From Cyanoderma ruficeps (lineage: Eukaryota; Chordata; Aves; Passeriformes; Timaliidae): a stretch of 64,000 nt of DNA. Shown piece by piece: positions 12,001-25,438 of this stretch (positions within the stretch are counted from its first letter, which is position 1; each line of letters starts with the position of its first letter). The translations under genes and the position numbers were made by a program. The notes beneath the pieces are model-generated. The model made no database searches and was not told the origin of the DNA. It saw only the letters and a program-made list of their open reading frames with translations. The DNA is taken from positions 13,069,402 to 13,133,401 of the forward strand of contig VZDJ01000346.1 of the NCBI GenBank assembly GCA_008694505.1. Reading direction: 5' to 3'.

Positions 12001-15000
12001 AAACTCATTGGAAATTAAATTCCAAGGAGGGTCTTTATGTTTCCCCTGTCCCCTCCAGTGAGAAACGGAAAAAATCGAAGGGATTTTGGGTTGAGATAAC
12101 AATTTGTCATAAAAATAGCAATGAAAAAAACAAACAGTAACAGCAACAATACTAATAACAACAGTATATAAAAGTGCGGGATTACATGCAGAAACTGCTT
12201 GCAGAAGACAGACGATGTTACTGTAGCCAGTGGCTTCCCGGGACAAAGGAGAAAATGGCCAATGTTACCATGGCTGGAGCTTTCCCCCCAACGCCAAGAC
12301 AATGAAAACCCACAATGGACAAACCCTCCAAGATTTGTGTCATGCTACCCGGAAGAAAAGGAAGAAAATGGGGTTGGTTCAGGGTCATGTCCCACTTTTC
12401 TTTCACCCAAAGCCATGTCCTCAGTGATGGAAGGGTCACAATAAAATAAACAACGTACACATGTCCACACAGCTCCAGGCTCCAGCTTCTCATGGCAACT
12501 ATGATAACATTAACTCCATCCTGGCCAAAACTAGGACGAAGACTAGAATTCCAGCATCAGGCAATTGGAGAGCCTTTCCTTGTTAAAAACCATTAGTCAT
12601 CCCATTGTAAAGGTTGTAGGCATAGCCAGCCTGTTGAAAACATCCCACATTTTGTGCAGTTTGGCAAAGAAGGCATAATATACAGAATTAGTTAAACAAA
12701 GCACAAAAAATTTAAAAGGCAAATAAAATCCAGCTGTCTGTACATGCATTATTGAATTAGAAAAATTTTTAAAAGACTCATATGAAAATACGCCAGTGTT
12801 TGATGACACTTCCTTCCGCAGTCCCACACATGGAGTACAACCAAAGCAACACCCATTTGCCACAGCTTAGGATGTTGACACTCTTCTTGCCTTCACTTTT
12901 CCACTTTTTGATTTCTCTTGAGTTTTCTGGTCAATATTTTAATTATCTGAATCCCCAGCTCCTATTTTCTCTCAGGTCTTCTAACATTCCTCAGCTTGAT
13001 TAACCATGTATGCACCTGAGGTTGATTTGTCTCAATTTCTGGTACCCCTGTGCAGTAGAAGGAAGGTTCAGCACTTCACTTTTGAGCGAGTGACTCCAAA
13101 GGGAAGTCTAAAAGCTCAAATCAGACATCTGACGAGGTCTGCGAGGAATAAGTAAGTAATTTTATTTTTACTTTAGGATGCTACAGTACATATTTCATCA
13201 GGAAAATGTACAATGATGCCTCATTAAAAAACCACAATGTTCTCTTGTCTGCAGTCAGTGATGGTGATTTATTGCAAACCAAGAACCTTTTCCCGATATT
13301 TGAAGTCAGTATAATGCTTTCCAGAGTTACTGCAGTAGAATGGATATAGAGCTCACATTTGAGTACCTTTACTTCAAAGACAAGCTCAAGATTTTAAGAT
13401 TCTGTTTGTTTTCAGTCTATAGTAAAGTCGTTACATTTAAAATAACCCAAATTAAAAACAACCTGATAAGACAGGATACCAGAAAAATAACTTTTGAAAC
13501 AGTTGGAATAAATTAGTTTTGACTCAAAAGTTCTTTGACATTGGTCTATGGACCTGGGAACCATTAATTGCGGGCTGAGCTGGAGTTATCCTGTTCCTGG
13601 GCCAGCTGTTTGGTCAAGCTGAGTCTCCAGTGCCAGAGAGGGAAGGAAGGTTTCCAACATATCTTCTTTTAAATAAATATATTTCCACAGGACATTATGC
13701 TTTATACAAATCAACAATTGTCTATCAGAAAACCTTTCCAGTGTAAATATCCAGCCAGCCTTTTTTGGAGATGACAGGTTTTTTCTGGAAAAAAATCAGA
13801 ATGGTATCGCTAGAGTACGTTTGAGATCTTCATTCAGGTGATAGTATTCTAGAGTTCTGCCTGCTCAAATCTTCAGGAAAAAATCAATACAAGACTATTC
13901 CCAAATGAGTATTTACAGCTCAGCACAGAACATAAAACTCAGTCTCTCTGATAGGAACTTCATTGTATTTGGATGATAATGTTCCTCATATAGCTAAATG
14001 ACAGGCTGTGTAGACACAATTTTAGAGTAGCGTTAAGGACATTATATTTGTCTACCTTCTGAAAAGTGGCTGCAGATGTGCCTGTGACTGGATGTCAGTG
14101 AAGTTAATCAGCTGAACCACTGACATCTGTTTATAGAAAAACTACAACTAGGGCATGGAAAACCAGCTGGAGTATAAAATCTAAAGTGCTTGCAAAGGGT
14201 CATAATTCATCATCAAATCAGAAGCAAAGATGTTAATACAGATTTGAAAATGCAAAGAAAGAATAAAAAGAAGCAGACATGGCTTGAAGCATACTAGAGG
14301 CCTGAGCAGCTCAGTACAAATGTGCACATTCCCTGCTTGTAGCTTTTCATCTGGCATCTCTCTTTTCCCTTAATGGAGACATTGAAAAATAGAGGGATAC
14401 ATTGTGTTATTGGCAGAATCACCCATTTCATTTCTTCAATTTCTTTATTTTTAACGTAAATAGATCAGACCCCCTTTCAGCCTCTTCTATGACAAGTGAC
14501 CTAAAAATGAAGTGATGAAGCCACTGCCTGCAGTCTGTCCAGAGATGTATTAGAAAGCGTTTGCAAAACTGAAAAACTTGACCTTTTTCTGGTATAGGAT
14601 CACTGCAAGATCTGTGCAAAAATGGCACAGTTGGTGATGGGTTGATGTCTCACCGTACATAGCAGAAAGATTTTTATGCTGAGCTCATATGGCAAAGTTC
14701 TAGAAATGTTGTGGTTCCTTGTAGATGCCACCCAAACCAAAATGCATCCTTGAGTCTTCTGTGTGTACTGTAGAGGCTTTTATATCTATATATGAGAACA
14801 ATTCCTCCTCTAGTCCCAGTTCAAGTGCCCAGATCCCCTGAGGCCTTTGCACTTTGGATACAAGGAAAGCTGTAGCCCTTTGTAAGCAGCCACACAGAAG
14901 TGAGATTCTAGTCTTACCTTTCTTGCCAATTGTCAATGAACCTGGTACGAGGTTCTTGAAGAGAGGATTTGGGGCTGCAAGTTTGCAACCTGAAACTATA

Positions 15001-15796
15001 CTTGCCAATAATTGAACCATAGAGGTTCTATTTTCAAAGACAGGCTCATTAAAAAAGTGACACAGAGGGACAGGTCCTCAGCATATCTGACATCAGACCT
15101 CTTGCAAAGTACCAGAGCCTTCACATTTAGCCTCAGGCATTGAAATTAAAGGTTTGGGACCAGAGGCACACACCATACACGAAAGTAGTTTCGTCTGAGT
15201 TCAGGAGTGCATCATCCAGGACCTGGCACGTTGGCCATACTAGTCCCTTAAACATACCAATATGAAATATCCTAACTCAACCTAGAAGAAAGCTGTGAAG
15301 CTTGGTGTACTAAAAAGTACACAAGTTTATCTTAAATCCCTTCAGAGGCCATAAAGAAATATTTTTGAACAGTCACAATTTCACTCTTTGTTCTTTGGAA
15401 AAATAACCAGGCAGTTGTTGATAAAGAACTGAATCACATAAGGCAATTTCTTCTGCATTTGTAATCTCTCTGTGAGTATAAATCAGTTTTTTTTTTGTAA
15501 GACAGATGGATAGCAAGACAGATGGATACGAAGTCTGTATGTGCTTCACATAGTTATGTGCTTATAAATATCTTCATATATAAATATCCAGTAGCATAAA
15601 AGAAATGGTAAAATTATTGTCACTGGTAGAAAATTTAATATAGACCAGTAAGTATACAAATGCATACACGTGCACATACGTATACACCCAACAGAGTAGC
15701 TGATATGTATGAATACAAGACAAAATTTCAGATTAGATTTTTTCAGATAGCAATTTATGTTGTTAACCAAAAATCCTTTGGCAAAGAATTACTAGA
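9071..15796. other. Intergenic, mostly unrecognised
   Basis: A GC-richer patch at about 10480-10800 includes repeated GCAGAGCTG units near 10530-10550. A block at about 12165-12450 has a strong TATATAAAA and AATAAAATAAA, possibly a degraded LTR. The remainder is AT-rich with no identified genes. Confidence 0.5.
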
Positions 15797-15960
15797 TCAG
15801 AGAAGCTGTGGATGCCCCTCCCTGGCAGCGTCTGAGGCCAGGCTGGATGGGACTTTGAGCAACCTGATCTAATAAAAGATGTCCCTACCCATGGTGGGAG
15901 GTTGGAACTTGATGATCTTTAAGATTCCTTTTGACCCAAGCCATTTTATGATGCTATGAA
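15797..15960 (+). mobile_element. CR1 3' end fragment
   Basis: The sequence runs from AGAGAAGCTGTGGATGCCCC through GGCCAGGCTGGATGGGACTT to TTTTATGATGCTATGAA. This is the terminal part of CR1 ORF2 and the 3' tail, 5'-truncated and diverged. Confidence 0.85.
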
Positions 15961-17760
15961 CCCCATGTTAATTAATGCTTGATGAGGAAATAACTTATTC
16001 TTCCCAGCAGCAGGATATGTACATTTATTAAATTATGAGCTTCTTCAGAAGTTAATTTGAGATGCAAGTTACTGAAAACTGATTTTGTTGCAATAGCTAA
16101 TAATTCTCATAATTTAATGGGCAATTAAAACACACTAATTTACATTTTGAAGGCACAGAAATAATTTTTTTCTTTTGAATGAGGTTTGTAAACATGTTTT
16201 TTAACATAAATTTCCTAAATGAAGCAACCACATGAATATTCAAAGGAGCGCATACTAACTATTAAATATTACTGCAACAAGTAATTGAAACCACTGTAAT
16301 TATGGAAGGATCTATGTTTATGATTGAAGTTAACTTTTTAAAGCTTATTTTAAGATCAAAGATGAAAAGGTAAAGATGTGAAAGTTAGTGAAATGTACAC
16401 TTTTGAATTGCACCTAAACTTTCATGCTTGTGAAATAGTAAGTAGGAGCTTTGATTCATATTGACAGAGACATTTGAGAGAGAGATGAAACTTTGAGATT
16501 AATTGATCCCTTGTCTCTGACTTAAGACAGTTGCAAAATGGCATGGCCTAGAGATGCCAGGCTGTTTAATCTGTTTCAGTAAAGGATAACCCTCTCAGAC
16601 ATGGCATGAAGGCTTGTTGGTATGTTGCCTAAAGCAGGTGATCAGGGACCATTTCAGCACATCAATTCCTTCAGTGTGCACCCTTCACTGGTGCTGCTTC
16701 TGTCCAGAGGCTGTTGTGGGGTGGGACTGTCCCCTTACTGTCACACGAACAAATAGATGGATATAATCCTATTAAAGGACTACTCCTATATGGGCTTCTC
16801 TGGACTCCTCAATCACAAAATTAGGTTTGTCTCTTTAACAGCAAATTAGGTATTATTGCATACAAGTTCTTTCCCTTTTCTCTGAAGGAAAGAGGAAAGA
16901 GAAAAGAGGTGAAGTTTTTTTCTCATTTTTGTGCTTATCAAAACTTGTTACCATTCAAAAATAATTTAGGGACATCTATTGCTTTATGACTGTAGCTGGT
17001 TCAACACTTTAGGTGCCCTTCACCCTTCAGAGCTGTCATCAGCTAAAGAATCCTTTAGTCAGAGCTCCAAACTCTGCTTTGATATAAAGAGTCTAACCCT
17101 GTTACAGAAAATTTGCTAATACCAGTTCTGTTACTCTTTTAGCAAAATGCTGAAGGTCAAAACCAGCATAAAATAGAAAGCATTTTGTAAAAATGTTTAA
17201 ATAATAAATTGCTAGATGTGACCTGCCCTGATATGAGGTTGTGAAGCCCTGAAATACCAGTTCTGAAAGAAGCACCTTCCCAATATTCTCCTTTCGGAGT
17301 CTAATCTAAAATATCACAAATCAGCACTTTTCTGACCTGAATTTCCATTTTCATCAGCAGGAGGTTTCAGAAGCAGCAGGTTTCAGAACATTGCTATTTG
17401 AGATAATGTACATACCACAGCCTGAAAAGAATTTGATTGATTGCTTTTAATATTCGATTGCTTTTCAGTTATAAGATATGATATAGCACACCAATACACA
17501 ATACATTTTGACATTGGAGAGATGAATAAAGAGGAATAAAGGGATTATGTCTTCTGAACATGTAAAGTTGGCTTTAAGCTTCAGCAGAGTAATCTAATGG
17601 GAAAGAACAACTGGTTTTCCTTTACAGTAGCTAGGTAAAGCAACAGGTACCATGCAGAATGTACAGAATAACCTAAAAAAATTTTACAATTCTAAAGTTC
17701 TGCTGGAAAAATATTTAATAACAAGTCCTCTTTAAATCTGTATTCTGGACTTTTCTTTTG
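15961..17760. other. Intergenic, nothing recognised
   Basis: AT-rich; no repeat tails, long frames or structured elements were noticed. Confidence 0.6.
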
Positions 17761-18278
17761 ATCACAGAATCACAGAATCACAGAATGTGTAGGTTGGAAG
17801 AGACCTTCAAGATCATCGAGTTCAACCCAGCCCTAACACCTCAACTAGATCATGGCATCAAGTGCCACATCCAGTTTTCTTTTAAACACATCCAGGGATG
17901 GTGACTCCACCACCTCCCCCGGCAGACTATTCCAGTATTTAATCACTCTTTCAGTGAAAAACTTCCTCCTAACATCCAACCTAAATTTCCCTTGACGCTG
18001 CCTAAGACTGTGTCCTCTCATTCTGTCAGTTGCTGCCTGGAGAAAGAGATGAACCCCCAGCTGTCTACAACCACCCTTCAGGAAGTTATAGAGAGTGATA
18101 AGGTCACCTCTGAGTCTCCTTTCCTCCAGGCTAAACAACCCCAGCTCTCTCAGGCATTCTTCATATGGCTTGTTTTCCAAGCCCTTCACCAGCTTTGTTG
18201 CCCTCCTCTGGACACGTTCAAGCATCTCAACATCCTTCCTAAACTGATGGGACATATATTCACAAGTCTCATCTAGCA
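17761..18278 (-). mobile_element. Young-looking CR1 3' end (5'-truncated)
   Basis: The minus strand encodes an open CR1 ORF2 C-terminus from [20 protein letters not shown] to [15 protein letters not shown] and a stop (17845-18255). It is followed by a short 3' UTR and the tail TTCTGTGAT repeated three times (17761-17786 on the plus strand as ATCACAGAATCACAGAATC). The frame is unbroken over about 130 codons, unlike the other CR1 copies here. The 5' side runs into an assembly gap at 18279, so the true 5' end is unknown. A close relative in opposite orientation lies at 38457-39382. Confidence 0.9.
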
Positions 18279-18308
18279 NNNNNNNNNNNNNNNNNNNNNN
18301 NNNNNNNN
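18279..18308. other. Assembly gap (30 N)
   Basis: Thirty Ns between the 5' side of a CR1 copy and a (GAGGA)n tract. The N count may be a placeholder. Confidence 0.99.
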
Positions 18309-18330
18309 AGAGGAGAGGAGAGGAGAGGAA
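18309..18330. repeat. (GAGGA)n pentanucleotide tract at the gap edge
   Basis: AGAGGAGAGGAGAGGAGAGG directly follows the gap. The repeat probably extends into the missing sequence. Confidence 0.85.
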
Positions 18331-21300
18331 AAGAAACTAGCTACCCAACTTTCTTCAGTCAAAATTACAAGCAAAATGGAAGGAAGCCAAATATAGTACA
18401 GAAAAAAATCTGCAAGTTTTTCCTGCTGTCTTTGGAGTCTACATCTTTTAATTGCTTTACTATCATCATGAAGAGTCATTTTTACTGGGTCACAAATGCC
18501 ATGTCTTGCATCCATCTCTAGTCCTGTAATGTATTATTTTTGGAAAAAAGACCCCCCGAAAATAGCACAACTGGATTTATATTTTGTATTACATGCTCCT
18601 CAGGATGAGAGAGGCAGATCTGAGTCTGGTTGGAAGGGGATTTTTCCTTCATGGGTGCTTACAGGGTATCTTTTCATGTAAAGCCAGGACAACCTTTTTC
18701 TGGAATTTTTGAGGGAATGGAAACCCCAGACTTTAGGCCATCTTTAGAGGAATCAATCTCACTCCAAACTTCAGTCTTCTCTCACTTTGAAAGACTGAGT
18801 CTGCCTAATTTGGTAATCTGGTTTGGGAACGGCAATTCAGAAACTGTTTAGGCTTTGATTCATTGAATGCAGAGGGATGGACAACTGAAATGAAGTGCAT
18901 GGCCCACAGAGTCTGTGAGGGAGAGGACATGGGCATCTTCTGCTGCTCTCATTGCTGTGGATGAAGATAGAGGAACTCAGGGCACAAGGCTGCTCTCTAG
19001 ACCTGAGGGGTGAGGGGGAAGGGAAAGCAAAGTCACCGTTTGGGAATAGGCATGTGACTGTGTCTTGTCTGTGCTGTGTTGCACATGGTCTGTTTAACCT
19101 GTAATGACAACCACTGATGAGGAACAGACATTAGTGAGTGTCTGGAGAATACCTGGGCCCATGGCACATCCTTCCTTGCTCTGTCTCTGCTCCAGGACAT
19201 CTCCCTTCCAGCCCCTGGGCTCTTTCTCAGTCTTTCAAAACATGAAGCTGACAAACACTTCAAGAAACTCTAAATCAATTCTGGTTTCCATAGCCAATAA
19301 CAAAAAAAAACCAACAACATACCAACAAAAAACCAAACAAGGACAAATATTGTTGTGAAGTTGTCTATCTTTTCCTCACAAAGTGGGAATGTCTTTACAA
19401 AGTTTGGAAGTTGGACTCCTCTCAGCTTCAAAGGAATCTTCCTGTCCAAGGTAAAAACTTCATCATCCAGACAAAGAAGAAATTGGGGGATGTGGAGTAG
19501 GGTATTGTGCACATTCAGCCTTTTGGAAGTTGTTGGGAAGAAGCCTAGTTCTGGAGCTGGTGATAGGTATTTTCTCTTTGGAAGAGGAATGGACCTGCCT
19601 AGAATTCCACTTTCTGCTATGCTTTTTTCTTTTATTCTCTGACTGTTTCATGCAATTGCATTTCTAGTCTCTGGGGTAAGGCCATGAAGAAAGACACTGA
19701 AAGTCACTCTTCTGACACTGACTTTTAGGAAGAAATTTCTTTTGTTCATCTTAATTCCTTCAAAGTGTCACTACCGGGCAGAGTCAAAGTTTTTTGGTAA
19801 CTGCAATAAAATATCCTTATAATTGGCTAAAACCTATCTTCCTGTTCTTTTAAAATGTACAAGGAAATCCTAAATGTAATACAAGAAGCAAATCATGGTC
19901 TACGTGGATAGCCAATACATACATCTCTACTTTTTATAATATCCTTGTTACTATACTGGCTGATGATTTATTAATTATATCAGAGTTATTAAAAATTGAA
20001 AGGCTTTGATATTGCTTTTAGCTGGTAGAAATTATACATCAGCTATTTCAGATCTTCAGCCATGTTACAAAATTGGTCCACCACAAGGCCCAGAATTAAA
20101 TTAAAATGAGGTGTAAGTAGTAACCTACTGAATATTGCCAGGTGACCTTCTGAAATATTTAAACAGCTTGACTTGAAGTTTATTGCTTTAAACCTGAATC
20201 TTGTGTAATTTCACCCAGGCAGCACAGTCTTGATATAAAAACCTGATGACTTAGAAAAAGTAGGTTGATTTTGCACATAAAATTTGATTGTCAGTTGCTT
20301 TTCCTGCAAGGGGTTGTATAAAGCTTATTGTTTCCTCTTGGTCTGCCCAAGTTGAGTGCCCTGAGGTTTACTTTTGATCTCAGTGTTTCTAATAAACCTA
20401 GAGTAAGGACTGGCTGAAAACACCACATTTCTTATTTAAATATATCAGATTTTCATGAATTTTTAGGAGAGATTTCTCTGATTCCCCATCTTTACTTAGT
20501 TTTTTTTTTTTTTTACTGATTTTTTGTCCCCTTCCTTCCAGTGAGCACAAAACTCTCTTGCACCTTCAAGATGCCCTATAGTTCTAGGTACTCCTGTGGA
20601 AGGAGAGCTGTAGTGAAACCTCCAGCAATCTTTCGCAATCTTTTTATTACTGCAATGTGCACGAAGTCCTTTCATAAACAAAGCCCTTATATTGAAAACA
20701 AAAATACCATGAAAATTATTTGTACTTTCTTTGCAACACTTTCATGTGGCCAGAATGGTGTAAAGATTCTATCCGGTAACTAAAGTTTAGGTATCTATAA
20801 AATATGGTTATCTACACAGAAGTATAGATACACATACACAAAATTTTGTGGGGTTTCAAGAGATTTTTTTGTTATCCCTCACTCTAACATCTCCTTCCTT
20901 TTTCCCATGCTGCTGCCTGATTTCTGTCAGCACAGCTGCCAGGGCTGGCAGAGGGATCTGGCTGAAAAAGAGGGATTTTGCTTCCCTGGTTGGGATCTGA
21001 GTGCCTGGGGACAGAAGAGCTCTAGAGCAGCCTGTGTGATGAGCAGAGAGCAGCTGGTTGGAAATGCTGACTGTGGAGGAACATCTGAAACCAGAAGCTG
21101 AGCCCTAATAATTGTTTCAGGATGGTGCTTCTTTCCTGTGATTTATACCCTGGAAAGACTCTGCTGGTCTTACAAAGACTGGCATATATTTAGTGATTTT
21201 TTGATCACAGTTCTGCTATTGGAATCTATTTTATGTACCTGAATATTTTTTTTTATTTGGCCTAGCTTAGCTTTAAGAAAATGCTTAAAAATGTCAACAC

Positions 21301-22981
21301 AGAGAAGAACAAACAACAAAGAAAGAATGGTTAAAGGCTTTTAACTACTAAATATTTTAATAAAAAATATGATTTCACTAGAAAAAAGGTCATGTTTCCA
21401 TTTTGGTAAAAAATGCTGAAAATAAAAGCCAGGTGGTGTGCTGAGAAAGATATTCTTACTGAATTTTACTTCTTTCATTATGATTGAACCCCAAATATAT
21501 CTATAGGTAAGCCAAGTATGAAAAATTGTTATTTTAATGAGCAAGGGAGGTCATTTATATGGAAAGACACATGAATCACTGACTAGATCCATCTGGTAGA
21601 CTCACTGCCATTCCCTCAAAGTATGATAAAGATGTTAAATATATATGCCCTATTGAATTAATATGAATAACCAGTTTAATCCTAGTACACAGATAAAATA
21701 TATTAATGTTCTTTTAGATTTGCTAAGAAGATCAGAAACAGGGTTTGCCTATTGGACTGAAGCATCTTTCCTACACAACTATAATTTGAAATCAAACAAA
21801 CATTAATAAAGCTGAAGTTTTCAGCAGTTTTGAAAATGGGGGCCATATTTTCATAAAGACACCTCACCTCTGGTCTCATGTTCACTGCCATGTTCAATCC
21901 ACCATAAAAAGGACTAGTTGCTTATAATGATTAACATGAGGATTCACAAAGTCCCCTGTTGCCTTGGAATTGATCTGAACACTCCTGTTTTACATATTCA
22001 CACTGGTTTGAAAGAAGTTTCAGCCAGAAAACTGGAAAACTGCTAAAGTCAATGGACTTTCTTCAGTGCCAGAATTTCCCCCCTCTGTTATCAATAGTAA
22101 CAGTAGCTGCATAAGTTTTCATGAATGCGGAGGACTCTGTCAAGCAGCTTTCAGAGCACACAGATGCAGTTGCATTGAGCCTTGCTGGGGCCAGGTCATC
22201 CTTGTACAAGTGCAGGAAAGGGCTGCTGCCAGCACAAATCCATCATTGCAAAACCCCCCCAGGAGCCTGCAGACAGCCCAGCTTTGCCTGCGCTCCCTGT
22301 TTCTGGTGGCCCTAAACTTACATCCTTCTCATACTCCCGGTGTGCAGGACAAAGGATGGTTGTCACTATCCTAATCATAACATGGAATGTTTCCTATATT
22401 CAGTAAAATACATTTTATCCAACACTGGCCTGGTGCCTAAGTGAAGCTACTGAAGCTAAAAGCAAGATAAAGTCAGGAGAATGGAAAAGGACACCAGGCA
22501 ATCAGAGCAGTTTGTTACTGGCTCGTTACTTGCTCAGACCACCCTAAGACAGAGATGCTGCTGTTACAGCAGAGTTCCCACATGCAGAAGCTGGGTGTTC
22601 TTTGCCAACCTATAAAAACCTTACCACACATTTTCATATCTGTCCTCCTTGGGTCTGTCTTGTAGAGCAAGCACTACTGACTGCTTTGTACCCACATGGG
22701 AGCATCTCCAACAGATACCAATCTTTTATCAATTACCTCACTGGAATGTTTTCACATGAATACTGCAATGTGAAATACCATTGCCTCTGTAATTGAGCAC
22801 TGAGACACTACTGTTCATCTGTCCTTTCCTCAAGCCAGCAGGAGAGCAGTGCTCATTTCAGTGGAATTATGTCAGCTGACCCTGCTGGAAACTTGGTGGC
22901 ATGATTATTTTATGTGGCCAGAATAAGCTGAAGTGTAACTGTGATATTAGAAAGATGTGAAGATGCATACTAATAGTTTAA

Positions 22982-23036
22982 AGGTTGGAGAAGATGATCC
23001 CTGAGGATCTTTCAAAGCTGGTATTCTATGGTATTT
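22982..23036 (+). mobile_element. Possible CR1 tail remnant
   Basis: AGGTTGGAGAAGATGATCC, then GATCTTTCAAAGC and TATTCTATGG, resembles the last about 55 bp of a CR1 3' tail. It is too short for certainty. Confidence 0.4.
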
Positions 23037-24205
23037 TATAACAGTGGTAAATTTATCACTGTTCATATCCCCACATTAACTACAAGGAAATTAATAACTT
23101 TTGTGTTTTGAGTGTTGAAGACCTTCTGTGTTAAGGATGATTTTTTTTTTTTCTCTTTAATGCTCCTGGGATTCCTGAACAGCTGTCAGCTGTACCTGAG
23201 CAGAAGAACATGTCTATTAACACATTGCCAAGCAGAAATTGCATTATACATTGCTGCATCTGTTAATTGCTTTAGTCAGTATTAACAATTCAAATAATAT
23301 AAGCATTCAAAATGGTGTTGTTAATATGTGGTAAAATTTAATTTCTTAATTTATCATTTCAAAATAGGCATTTGGTCTCAGTTTGGTTCAATGACTGTAA
23401 TGTTACCTAAATGGAAAGCACCTCCAATTCCAATTTAGTTTTATGATTTACTTAAGAAAATAATACCAGTCAAATACAACAGTAGACTACTCTTAAGCAG
23501 TTCTTACAGAACATATGGAATGTAGTCGTGGATTGGAGTACTATTTGAATAAACAGCTGCTTATGGCCCAGGTTTACCCTTGTGACCTATCATTTCTGTT
23601 TCAGTGAGGCTGGCTATCACAAATGGACTGAAAGTTGGTGAAGCTGTAGCATATAATGTGCAACATCATTGATGCTGTTATTTAACCAGTACAGATGGCT
23701 GTACATCCATGACAGATACAGTGATGCCACATGACTACTTTATACTTTTTCTTCTCAAACCACATGAATAGAGAAATATTTCTCTAGACTTTGTCCTTAA
23801 CCTTCATCATCAATAAAGGAAGAAAAAAAACATTGTCCTTCAGTGGACTAGTTGGTGCTTGAAGCTTCAAACTTTGGCTAAGTTTGAAGAATGCCATCTT
23901 GAAAGTGGCCATATTTCTAAAAGATCATGGACAATACATTGAGACATCCTGCTTGCATCCTGCAGCTCCACGTGTTTCCTCTAGTGACTGAATTCTTTGG
24001 ATGATCAGAAATTGAAAGTTTGTCTTGTGAGGTGACCAGCCTCTTTCTGGTTGGTTTCTGTGCTGTGAAACTTAGTTGGTTAATTTTTAATAAAACAAGT
24101 CATGCTATATGAGGAGAAAAGGATCAATTAAATATTTTTAATCAAACTCTTGAGTTAACAGATTCTGTGCTACTATTAAACTAAGTTGAAGTTTACTGCA
24201 GTCTT

Positions 24206-24440
24206 AGAACCGTCCAGGTTAGAAGAGAAGTTCAAGGAACATCTGGTCAGTCCAGGTTAGAAGAGAAGTTCAAGGATTATCTGGTCCAACATTTTGTGGG
24301 AAAGGAAGCCTCAATGAGATTGCCTAGCATTGTGTCCAACTGCAATTTGAAATTGCATCCGAACAACATTTCCCTCCAGTTCAGTTTTTAACAACCATGG
24401 AAGAAGATTAGCTCTCACTGTTCTCACAACCTTCTATGAA
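24206..24440 (-). mobile_element. Degraded CR1 3' end with an internal 38-bp duplication
   Basis: Read on the plus strand, GTCCAGGTTAGAAGAGAAG, then ATCTGGTCCAAC and further sequence resemble the reverse complement of a CR1 3' tail and ORF2 end. The first 38 bp are tandemly duplicated (24212-24249 and 24250-24287). Confidence 0.5.
24212..24287. repeat. 38-bp tandem duplication
   Basis: Two adjacent copies beginning GTCCAGGTTAGAAGAGAAGT differ at three positions of 38. They lie in a CR1 tail. Confidence 0.9.
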
Positions 24441-24515
24441 TTTAAATGGGGTCAGGATTACCTCCTGAGAACCAGCACTCCATCATGGGGTGTTTAGCAA
24501 ATCATAGTAACTTCT

Positions 24516-24668
24516 TTGGGAGATGGTGGAGTGAATGTCTCTGGAAGTGTTCAAGAGGCATCCAGATGTAGCACTTGGGATTGGTTAAGGGTGATTATGG
24601 TGAGCTGAGTTGGTGGTGGGACTAGATGGTTTTAAAGCTCTCTTCCAACCCTCATGATTTTGTGATCC
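24516..24668 (+). mobile_element. CR1 3' end fragment
   Basis: GGGAGATGGTGGAGTGAATG, TCTGGAAGTGTTCAAGAGGC and GGGACTAGATGGTTTTAAAG, then TCTTCCAACCCTCATGATTT, match the ORF2 end and tail of a CR1. It is oriented opposite to the neighbour at 24206-24440. Confidence 0.75.
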
Positions 24669-25407
24669 TTTTAATTCAACTTAACCATTATGGGTTCTAA
24701 TTAAGCATGTTTTCATTGAGGAATGTATATCCCAGCTGACAGTCTTCTGAATGTCATTGCACACGAACGCCATTATGATTTCAAAACAGCTCTAACTATA
24801 GAAGTGACTTAGGCTTACTCTTGAAAATTTCCTGTGGACAGCAAAATAATAATTTATCACTTTGGTAATTATCTTCCTGTGCACTTGAATAAGGAATTTG
24901 TGCTGCCAACTGGTCAGTTTTATAATGTTTGTCAAGATCTACTTATGAGCAATTGGTCAGTAAAACCTCTTAATTATGTTTTATAAAGTTTCAGTGTGAG
25001 AATTTGATAAAAATCCTTTTGTTATAATTCAGACTTGGGAGAGTAGAGCAGGATCACAGCCTGACCTGTGTACATTGCAGGTAAAGCTGTTCCACCAAGG
25101 AAGTACTCAAAAGGATTGTAAGTAACAAAAGAGAAGACAGACTTAGTTTAGAGAATGGTTAAGAAATAAGGCACTCCTTCCAAGAAAAAAAAAGAGAAAA
25201 AATTTTAGGAAGCCAGATCTCTCTGACACTGAGCCTCATTAGTGGTTGTAGACATCAAAGATGCTCCACACCTAACTAAATCTGCACAGCTACATGTGAT
25301 GGGAGTTTTAACCAGTGCACCAATGGGAATTAGGCCATGTACTCTGTGATGTTTAATTAAACTTAATATTTCATTTTGTTGTGCAAAATGCTATGTCAGA
25401 TTTCTTC

Positions 25408-25438
25408 AGGTTTTTTTGTTTGTTTTTTTTTTTTTTTA
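25408..25438. repeat. T-rich low-complexity tract
   Basis: A run of T interrupted by G (GTTTTTTTGTTTG, then about 16 T). Confidence 0.8.
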
